The notes beneath the pieces are model-generated. The model was not told where the DNA came from, did no database searches, and saw only the letters and a program-made list of their open reading frames with translations. A stretch of DNA of 13,382 nucleotides from DASQUK01 sp046723645 (GTDB taxonomy: Bacteria > Actinomycetota > Acidimicrobiia > Acidimicrobiales > VFJN01). This document shows positions 7,729-13,024 of this stretch, in pieces. Each line of letters opens with the position of its first letter. The first letter of the stretch is position 1. A program made the position numbers and the translations under genes. The stretch spans positions 1 through 13,382 of the forward strand of contig JBKOUY010000190.1 of assembly GCA_046723645.1 (NCBI GenBank), written 5' to 3'.

Positions 7729-8898
7729 ATGCGCACCGCCGCCACCGAGATGTTCGGGATCGACGTGCCGATCTTCGCGTTCAGCCACTGCCGAGACGTC
7801 GTCGCCGCCGTCACCAAGGCGGGGGGCATGGGCGTGCTGGGCGCCGCCGCCCACTCGCCCGAGCAACTGGAGATCGACCTCGACTGGATCGAGGCCGAGG
7901 TGGGCGACCGGCCCTACGGCGTCGACGTCATCGTGCCGCTGAGCTACGCGGGCTCCGAGGCCGGCGGCCTGTCGATCGAGGAGGTGCGCGCCCTGATACC
8001 GCCCGAGCACCGGGCCTTCGTCGCCGACATCCTCCGCCGCTACGAGGTGCCCGAGCTGCCCGACGACGCCGCCGGACCCGGGGGCGAGCCGTCGTCGCGT
8101 GGGGGCCCCGCCGGCGACGCCGGCGCCGGCATGGTCTTCTCGGCCGAGCGCGCCGATCCCCAGCTCGAGATCGCCCTCGCCCACCGGACCGCGCTCGTGG
8201 TCAACGCCCTCGGGCCTCCGACCGAGCACATGATCGATCGGGCCAGGGCCGAGGGACGCCGGATCGGCGCGCTCGCGGGTGCGGCCCAGCACGCGGAGCG
8301 TCACGTGCGGGCCGGCGTCGATCTCATCGTGGCGCAGGGCTACGAGGCGGGCGGCCACACCGGCGATATCGGCTCCATGGTGCTGATCCCGGAGGTCGTC
8401 GACGCCGTCGGCGGCACGCCGGTGCTCGGCGCCGGCGGGATCGGTCGGGGCCGGCAGATGGCCGCCGCGATGGCGCTGGGCGCTGCGGGGGTGTGGTGCG
8501 GCTCGGTGTGGCTCACGACCGACGAGGCAGAGACCCACCCCGTGGTCAAGCAGAAGTTCCTCGCCGCCGGGTCCGCCGACACCGTGCGGTCGCGTTCCCG
8601 CACGGGCAAGCCTGCCCGCCAGCTCCGAAGCGCCTGGACCGAGGAGTGGGACGATCCGGAGACGCCACTGCCGCTCGGCATGCCCATGCAGCCCGTGCTG
8701 GTGGACGGCGCGTTGCAGCGCATCGACCGGGCGGCCCACCGCCCGGGGTCCGGTGCGGAGAAGCTCGCCAACTACTTCGTGGGCCAGATCGTCGGCACGA
8801 TGAACCGGTCCAAGCCTGCGGCGCAGGTCGTCTACGAGATGATCGACGAGTTCATCGAGGCGACGCAGTCGCTCGGCCGCCAGCTCGACGCGGGCTGA
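7729..8898 (+). CDS. Nitronate monooxygenase-family FMN protein
   Basis: A 389-residue TIM-barrel flavoprotein of the nitronate monooxygenase / 2-nitropropane dioxygenase family. It would use FMN and oxygen to oxidise nitronates or a related substrate. The visible signature is VAQGYEAGGHTGDIGSM (201-217), in which His210 is the family's catalytic base. GGTPVLGAGGIGRGRQMAAAMALGA (228-252) contributes the FMN phosphate site. The N-terminus has AGGMGVLGAAA (31-41). A low-complexity Gly/Ser-rich loop (about 114-135) interrupts the barrel. A perfect AAGGAGG (7716-7722) lies 6 bases before the ATG, the best ribosome-binding site in the operon, and the gap to the hydratase is 2 bases. Such proteins often occur in actinobacterial acyl-CoA degradation clusters with no demonstrated nitronate substrate, so the true reaction may differ. 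It is probably the last gene of the first operon. Confidence 0.9.
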   Translation: MRTAATEMFGIDVPIFAFSHCRDVVAAVTKAGGMGVLGAAAHSPEQLEIDLDWIEAEVGDRPYGVDVIVPLSYAGSEAGGLSIEEVRALIPPEHRAFVADILRRYEVPELPDDAAGPGGEPSSRGGPAGDAGAGMVFSAERADPQLEIALAHRTALVVNALGPPTEHMIDRARAEGRRIGALAGAAQHAERHVRAGVDLIVAQGYEAGGHTGDIGSMVLIPEVVDAVGGTPVLGAGGIGRGRQMAAAMALGAAGVWCGSVWLTTDEAETHPVVKQKFLAAGSADTVRSRSRTGKPARQLRSAWTEEWDDPETPLPLGMPMQPVLVDGALQRIDRAAHRPGSGAEKLANYFVGQIVGTMNRSKPAAQVVYEMIDEFIEATQSLGRQLDAG

Positions 8899-8901
8899 CC
8901 C

Positions 8902-8921
8902 CCGGCGCGCCGGCGCCGGCG
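8902..8921. terminator. Overlapping GC palindromes after the first operon (possible transcription end)
   Basis: Two perfect palindromes overlap just after the monooxygenase stop: CCGGCGCGCCGG (8902-8913) and CGCCGGCGCCGGCG (8908-8921). An alternative hairpin pairs GCGCC (8913-8917) with GGCGC (8926-8930). No T-run follows, so this is not a classical intrinsic terminator, although high-GC actinobacteria can terminate at U-less hairpins. It could equally be a protein-binding site. Confidence 0.3.
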
Positions 8922-8936
8922 TGAAGGCGCTGCCCA

Positions 8937-8963
8937 GGGGTACCGCCCGTCCGTCGGGGGTAC
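8937..8963 (+). repeat. Direct repeat GGGGTAC, two copies 20 bases apart
   Basis: GGGGTAC occurs at 8937-8943 and again at 8957-8963, just upstream of the GAF-phosphatase gene. A 20-base period places both copies on nearly the same helix face, as in a tandem operator. The downstream copy contains GGGTAC, resembling the -10 element of SigB/SigF-type promoters, but no GTTT-like -35 is seen at the right distance. Chance is not excluded in such GC-rich DNA. Confidence 0.35.
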
Positions 8964-8966
8964 ATT
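8961..8966 (+). promoter_or_regulatory. Candidate -10 box (TACATT) for the partner-switching module
   Basis: TACATT fits the actinobacterial TANNNT -10 pattern and ends 9 bases before ATG 8976. Transcription would begin at or within about 3 bases of the start codon. The gene has no Shine-Dalgarno, which agrees with a leaderless mRNA. No good -35 is visible. Confidence 0.45.
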
Positions 8967-8975
8967 GCCTGCGCC

Positions 8976-10592
8976 ATGTCGATGCCGGCCGGGACTGGGA
9001 AGAGAGCCGCGGACCGGCTGCGCGACATCGAGTTGGTCACCGATGCGGGGCTCGCCCGTCTCTCGGTGGACGACCTCCTGGACGAATTGCTCGAGCGGGT
9101 TCGGGACATCCTCGAGGTCGACACGGCCACGGTCCTCCTGCTGGACCCACCCGCCGGCCAGCTCGTCGCCACCGCCGCCCGGGGCCTCGAGGAGGAGGTC
9201 TACCAGGCGATGCGGGTCCCCCTCGGGAGGGGGTTCGCAGGGCGCGTGGCCGCCGGGAAGCAGCCCGTGGCGATCGAGGACGTCCGCACGGCCGACGTTG
9301 TCAACCCGGTCCTCCGCACCAAGGGCATCCGATCGCTGCTCGGCGTTCCGCTCCTGGCGGGCGATCGCCTCTTGGGGGTGCTGCACGTCGGCACGCTCGC
9401 GCCCCGCAAGTTCGGTGCCGCCGACATCGACCTGCTCCAGATGGTGGCGGATCGCGTCGCGCTGGCCACCCAGGCCCGCCTCTCCGACACCGAGCGCCGG
9501 GCGGCGCTCGTCTTCCAGCGCAGCCTGCTTCCCGAGCGCCTTCCGCAGGTGCCTGGCCTCGAGGCCGCCATCCGCTACACCGCCGGCGGCGAGGGCGACG
9601 TCGGCGGCGACTGGTACGACCTCTTCACGCTGCCCTCGGGCTGGGTCTGCATGACCGTCGGCGACGTCGTCGGCCGCGGGCTGCGGGCCGCCGCGGTGAT
9701 GGGTCGACTGCGCAGCGCCGTGCGTGCCTACGCGCTCAGCACCCGGAGCGACCCGGCCGCCATCCTCGACCGGGTAGACCGCATGCTCCGGCAGTTCGAG
9801 CCCGGCGAGATGGCGACCGCCGTCCTAGGTCTGCTGGAGCCCTCGTTCGAACGCCTCCACCTGTCGCTTGCCGGCCACCCGGCGCCGCTCGTGGCTACGG
9901 ACAATGGCCCGGCGACCTACGTCGACGCTCCGGTCGATCCGCCGCTCGGCGTGGCTGCCTCGGTCGGTCGCCGCGTGACGACGGTGGACCTCCCGCCCGG
10001 GGGCGTCGTGTGCCTCTACAGCGACGGCCTCGTCGAGCGCCGCACAGTGCCCCTGGACGCCCGCCTCCGGCTGCTGCGCGAGACCGTCTCCGCACGCCCC
10101 GTCGAGGAGGTGTGCACGACGGTGATGGTGCACCTCATCGGTCCCGACCGGCCGGCCGACGACGTCGCCCTGCTCGCCGTGCGGCGGCTCGAGCTGGCGT
10201 CGGCCGAACCGCTCGACCTCACCGTTCCTGCGGTCGCCTCGTCGCTGCGAGACATCCGCGCCGCGGTCAAGCGCTGGCTGACGACCGTCGGCGCGGGCCT
10301 CGAGGATGTGATGGACGTGGTGCTCGCGGTCGGGGAGGCGACGAGCAACGTGGTCGAGCACGCCTACGGCCCGGGCGGCGGCCTCGTCCACGTGCGCCTC
10401 GAGCTCCAGCAGCAGGACGTGCTCGTCACCGTCCGGGACAGCGGGCGTTGGCGGTCGCCCCGCGGCGACAACCGGGGCCGTGGCACGCACATCATCGAGG
10501 CCGTGACCGACGAGCTCACGGTCGACCGCCGCTCCGACGGGACCGAGGTCGTCATCCGCCGCCGCCTCCTCGAGGCGGCCTCAGCTCGATGA
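8976..10592 (+). CDS. GAF – PP2C/SpoIIE phosphatase – RsbW-like ATPase fusion (partner-switching regulator)
   Basis: A 538-residue cytoplasmic signalling protein without transmembrane segments. Residues about 30-165 form a GAF sensor domain. Residues about 180-400 form a SpoIIE/RsbU-type PP2C phosphatase with metal-binding motifs GDVGGDWYD (207-215), GDVVGRGLRAA (229-239), LYSDGLVERR (347-356) and DDVALL (395-400). Residues about 410-530 are an RsbW/HATPase_c_2 kinase-like domain with the N-box EATSNVVEHAY (454-464, Glu454 and Asn458), VRDSG (486-490) and a glycine-rich RGRGTHII (500-507). It should both phosphorylate and dephosphorylate a STAS partner, most simply the protein encoded by the next gene, which overlaps it by four bases. 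No Shine-Dalgarno precedes the ATG, but a TACATT box lies 9 bases upstream, which fits a leaderless transcript. The signal bound by GAF and the controlled sigma factor or enzyme are unknown. It is not evidence of sporulation. Confidence 0.93.
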   Translation: MSMPAGTGKRAADRLRDIELVTDAGLARLSVDDLLDELLERVRDILEVDTATVLLLDPPAGQLVATAARGLEEEVYQAMRVPLGRGFAGRVAAGKQPVAIEDVRTADVVNPVLRTKGIRSLLGVPLLAGDRLLGVLHVGTLAPRKFGAADIDLLQMVADRVALATQARLSDTERRAALVFQRSLLPERLPQVPGLEAAIRYTAGGEGDVGGDWYDLFTLPSGWVCMTVGDVVGRGLRAAAVMGRLRSAVRAYALSTRSDPAAILDRVDRMLRQFEPGEMATAVLGLLEPSFERLHLSLAGHPAPLVATDNGPATYVDAPVDPPLGVAASVGRRVTTVDLPPGGVVCLYSDGLVERRTVPLDARLRLLRETVSARPVEEVCTTVMVHLIGPDRPADDVALLAVRRLELASAEPLDLTVPAVASSLRDIRAAVKRWLTTVGAGLEDVMDVVLAVGEATSNVVEHAYGPGGGLVHVRLELQQQDVLVTVRDSGRWRSPRGDNRGRGTHIIEAVTDELTVDRRSDGTEVVIRRRLLEAASAR

Positions 10593-10927
10593 CCACCGCT
10601 CGCGTCGACGTCGAGCCGGACGACGGTGCCGTGCGCATCGCCATCGCCGGGGAGGTGGACCTCGCCAACGCCCCCGCGGTCGAGGAACAGATCGTCGCCG
10701 CCATCACCAACCAGGTGACCGGCGTGTCGGTCGACCTCCGTGAGGTCGACTACATCGATAGCGCCGGGCTGAGGATCTTCTTCGCACTGGGCCCGCGCCT
10801 GGCGGCGCTGCAGATCACCCTCGAGCTCGTCGTCCCCGTCGGCTCACCGTCCCGGCGGCTGCTGGAGGTGTCGGGGCTGCCGTCGCTGGTCACGCTGCGA
10901 CCGCCCATGGACGGCGCTGCCCGCTGA
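10589..10927 (+). CDS. STAS-domain anti-sigma-factor antagonist
   Basis: A 112-residue single-domain STAS protein of the SpoIIAA/RsbV type, normal in length. IAGEVDLANAPAVEEQI forms the first strand-turn-helix. DYIDSAGLRIF (54-64) holds the regulatory serine, Ser58, that anti-sigma kinases phosphorylate. It overlaps the phosphatase/kinase gene by four bases (ATGA), so the two are almost certainly made together and act as a pair: unphosphorylated STAS would sequester a kinase and free a sigma factor or other target. No sigma factor is encoded in the window. The ring-opening amidohydrolase gene begins only 12 bases after its stop, so it may share the transcript with the downstream catabolic genes. 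The family call is strong; partner identity is inferred from adjacency. Confidence 0.93.
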   Translation: MTTARVDVEPDDGAVRIAIAGEVDLANAPAVEEQIVAAITNQVTGVSVDLREVDYIDSAGLRIFFALGPRLAALQITLELVVPVGSPSRRLLEVSGLPSLVTLRPPMDGAAR

Positions 10928-10928
10928 C

Positions 10929-10936
10929 GGGGAGGG
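10929..10936 (+). promoter_or_regulatory. Ribosome-binding site deciding the GTG start of the ring-opening amidohydrolase
   Basis: GGGGAGGG begins 2 bases after the STAS stop codon, with its GGAGG core 4 bases before GTG 10940. It supports independent translation initiation of the amidohydrolase on a transcript that may also carry the STAS gene. Confidence 0.75.
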
Positions 10937-10939
10937 ACC

Positions 10940-12049
10940 GTGCCCTACGTCGTCCACAAGGTGGTTCTCGAGAGTGTCGCGGATGCATCCGGCCTGGCGC
11001 GCCTCATCGATTCGGGTGACGTTTCCGCGGACGGGGTCGTCGCGGTCATCGGCAAGACGGAGGGCAACGGCGGAGTCAACGACTTCACCCGCATCCTCGC
11101 CGACCAGGCCTTCAGGGGGGTTCTGCTCGAGCGCGGCAGCAGGTCGCGTGCCGAGGTGGAGCTGATACCGATGGTGTGGTCGGGCGGGACCGACGGCGTG
11201 CTGACACCCCATGCCACCGTCTTCGCCCGCCAGCCGGGCCCGGCGGGTGACGACCGGCTCGGCCCCGCGCGGCTGTCGGTCGGGGTGGCCATGAGCGAGG
11301 TCATCCTGCCCGAACACATCGGCCGGCCGGCGATGGTGGCCACGGTGGCGGAGGGCGTGCGCCGCGCCATGGCCGACGCAGGCATCGACGACCCCGCCGA
11401 GGTCCACTACGTGCAGACCAAGACTCCCCTGCTCACCATGGCAACCATCGAGGACGCCCGGGCCCGGGGGGAGGACACGGTCACGGATGAGCCGCTCGAG
11501 TCGATGAACCTGTCAAACGGCACCACGGCGCTCGGCATCGCCGTGGCGCTCGGCGAGATCGAATCGCCGGCCGCCGAGGCGATCGGCCGCGATCTGTCGC
11601 TGTTCTCGAGCGTGGCGTCGTGCTCGTCCGGCGTCGAGCTCGACCGGGCCCAAATCGTCGTCGTCGGCAACGCCCCGGGTGTCGGCGGTCGCTTCCGGGT
11701 GGGCCACTCGGTCATGCGCGATGCGCTCGACGTCGACGGCATCTACGCCGCCATCCGGTCGGCGGGACTGGAACTGCCCGACCGCCCCGTGGCCGCCGAC
11801 CTGCGCGACCGGCTCGTCAACGTGTTCATCAAGTGCGAGGCCGATCCCCGCGGACGCCTGCGTGACCGGCGCCAGGTGGCCCTGGACGACTCCGACGTGC
11901 ATCATCACCGGCACATCAAGGGTGCCGTCGGCGGCGTGGCCGCGGCGGCCGTGGGCGACCCGGCGGTATTCGTGTCCGTGGCCGCCCTTCATCAGGGCCC
12001 GTCGGGTGGCGGCCCCGTCGCGGCCGTGGTCGACGTCGGCGACGCCTGA
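10940..12049 (+). CDS. Ring-opening amidohydrolase (cyanuric acid hydrolase / barbiturase family)
   Basis: A 369-residue member of the small cyanuric acid hydrolase/barbiturase family, which hydrolyses one amide of a cyclic ureide and opens the ring. The three-repeat architecture is visible as Lys-containing and Ser-containing pairs: VIGKTEGNGGVNDFTR (Lys39) with VWSGGTDGV (Ser81); YVQTKTPLLT (Lys161) with ASCSSGVE (Ser229/230); and NVFIKCEADPRGR (Lys298) with HQGPSGGGPVAA (Ser355). The third pair is the least certain. Known products are carboxybiuret (which decays to biuret) from cyanurate, or ureidomalonate from barbiturate. Motifs do not tell me which applies, and some family members act on neither. 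The GTG start is fixed by GGGGAGGG (10929-10936) just upstream and by the conserved N-terminus. It precedes AllH and AllF homologues, suggesting its ring-opened acylurea feeds a carbamoyltransferase; this link is inference. Confidence 0.93.
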   Translation: MPYVVHKVVLESVADASGLARLIDSGDVSADGVVAVIGKTEGNGGVNDFTRILADQAFRGVLLERGSRSRAEVELIPMVWSGGTDGVLTPHATVFARQPGPAGDDRLGPARLSVGVAMSEVILPEHIGRPAMVATVAEGVRRAMADAGIDDPAEVHYVQTKTPLLTMATIEDARARGEDTVTDEPLESMNLSNGTTALGIAVALGEIESPAAEAIGRDLSLFSSVASCSSGVELDRAQIVVVGNAPGVGGRFRVGHSVMRDALDVDGIYAAIRSAGLELPDRPVAADLRDRLVNVFIKCEADPRGRLRDRRQVALDDSDVHHHRHIKGAVGGVAAAAVGDPAVFVSVAALHQGPSGGGPVAAVVDVGDA

Positions 12050-12050
12050 G

Positions 12051-12075
12051 CGGCCGAGCGGACGCATCCGGGCCG
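12051..12075 (+). terminator. Bulged hairpin directly after the amidohydrolase stop
   Basis: CGGCC (12051-12055) can pair with GGCCG (12071-12075). The inner CGGA (12059-12062) pairs with TCCG (12067-12070) around a CGCA tetraloop, leaving a GAG bulge. It begins 2 bases after the stop codon. No T-run follows. It may be a weak terminator or a processing hairpin separating the amidohydrolase from allH. Confidence 0.35.
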
Positions 12076-12093
12076 GCGGGGGCGGAATGGCCC

Positions 12094-12099
12094 TACCAT
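12094..12099 (+). promoter_or_regulatory. Candidate -10 box (TACCAT) for the allH-fdrA genes
   Basis: TACCAT matches TANNNT and lies 7 bases before TTG 12107, so the transcript would begin almost exactly at that codon. There is no Shine-Dalgarno before any of the candidate starts, which favours a leaderless or near-leaderless message. No -35 element is recognisable. Confidence 0.4.
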
Positions 12100-12106
12100 C
12101 CGGTGC

Positions 12107-13024
12107 TTGAACGCGCGGACGCCAGAGATGAGTGGCGACATGGCGGCTGAGCTCGGCGCGGCCGCCGCGAGCGTGCTCCTGCGCGACGTCCTGGCCGGAC
12201 CGGTGCGCCCGGCGACCGTCATCGCCGCCGGACCGGCGGCCACCTACGCCGAGGTCGCCGGACGGGTCCTGGCGATCGTGGGCCCGGGCGGGGTGCGCCT
12301 GCCGTGCGCCGTGGTGCTCGTGGGCGCGGCGCGGCTTCCCGCCGCGGGATCCCGCCTCTCGGTCGGGGCGGGCGCCGTCCACCAGGATGGCCGCGCGGTC
12401 ATCACCGTGCGCCGCTGGTTCGACCCCCGGGTGCGCTTGGCCCGCGTCGATCACCGGGCGGTCGCCCGGTTCGGGCGGGTGGTCCGGTTCAGCGGGACGG
12501 TCGATGGCCTGCTGCCGGGCGACGCCCTCGACCGGCTGGCCGGTGGCCTGGGGCGTGGCGACGCCCGCGGCGCGGTCACCTTCCTGCTGGGCAGGGGGTC
12601 GGGCCTGACGCCCGCCGGCGACGACCTGCTGGCGGGGGCCCTCGCGAGCCTGCGGGCACTGGGTTCGCCCGCGGCCGCCGACCTGGGGACGGTGGTCCGG
12701 GCGCTTGCGCCGCGCGGCACCACCCGCCTGTCGGCGGCGCTCCTGGAGGCCGCCGACCTAGGCGCCGTGGTCCCTGAGGCGGCCGGCGTGCTGCGCGCCC
12801 TGGCGGGCGCCGGTGACGTCGAGGCCGCCGCCGGCCGGCTGGTCGACGTCGGCCACACCAGCGGCTGGCACCTGGCCGCCGGGCTGTTCGTCGGCGTCAC
12901 CCGCGCCATGCCCGGCGCGCCGGGCGGGAACCCCGTTCCCGCGTTCGAAGGTGCCGGATTTCGGCTGGGGACGCCGGTTCGAGCGTCGGGGGGTGCCCCG
13001 GCGGCACCCCGGAGGGCGTCGTGA
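12107..13024 (+). CDS. allH: AllH-like subunit of oxamate carbamoyltransferase (DUF2877, YlbF homologue)
   Basis: A DUF2877 protein of 305 residues from the TTG at 12107. Key family motifs are LGRGSGLTPAGDDLLAGAL (161-179) and DVGHTSGWHLAAGLFVG (247-263). They match the GKGPGLTPSHDD and LGHTSG blocks I recall in E. coli YlbF/AllH. AllF, AllG and AllH together form the oxamate carbamoyltransferase that converts oxalurate and phosphate to oxamate and carbamoyl phosphate. The start is uncertain. TTG 12107 fits a leaderless transcript from the TACCAT box at 12094-12099. In-frame ATGs at 12128 and 12140 would remove 7 or 11 residues, but neither has a convincing ribosome-binding site. The last ~35 residues are a Pro/Gly/Ala-rich tail that E. 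coli AllH seems to lack. The stop overlaps the AllF GTG by four bases. The substrate may be an acylurea other than oxalurate. Confidence 0.85.
   Translation: MNARTPEMSGDMAAELGAAAASVLLRDVLAGPVRPATVIAAGPAATYAEVAGRVLAIVGPGGVRLPCAVVLVGAARLPAAGSRLSVGAGAVHQDGRAVITVRRWFDPRVRLARVDHRAVARFGRVVRFSGTVDGLLPGDALDRLAGGLGRGDARGAVTFLLGRGSGLTPAGDDLLAGALASLRALGSPAAADLGTVVRALAPRGTTRLSAALLEAADLGAVVPEAAGVLRALAGAGDVEAAAGRLVDVGHTSGWHLAAGLFVGVTRAMPGAPGGNPVPAFEGAGFRLGTPVRASGGAPAAPRRAS
12990..13010 (+). promoter_or_regulatory. Perfect 8-bp hairpin abutting the fdrA ribosome-binding site
   Basis: GGGGTGCC (12990-12997) and GGCACCCC (13003-13010) form an uninterrupted GC-rich stem with a 5-base loop CCGGC. The stem ends one base before the GGAGGG ribosome-binding site of fdrA (13011-13016). 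It lies inside the low-complexity tail of allH. It could tune translation of fdrA relative to allH, or protect the message. Function is inferred from placement only. Confidence 0.5.
13011..13016 (+). promoter_or_regulatory. Ribosome-binding site of fdrA
   Basis: GGAGGG ends 4 bases before GTG 13021 and decides that start. It lies within the last codons of allH, immediately downstream of a perfect hairpin. Confidence 0.7.

Noticed and set aside
8976..10592. SpoIIE-type phosphatase as a sign of endospore formation
   Set aside because: The protein is soluble, with GAF and RsbW-like domains, like many actinobacterial stress or metabolic regulators; no other sporulation gene is present.
8921..10927. 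Long + frame running through the phosphatase gene into the STAS gene, suggesting a fusion
   Set aside because: Only the last 112 codons (from ATG 10589) are STAS. The earlier part is a low-complexity shadow of the phosphatase/ATPase frame, so there is no fusion.
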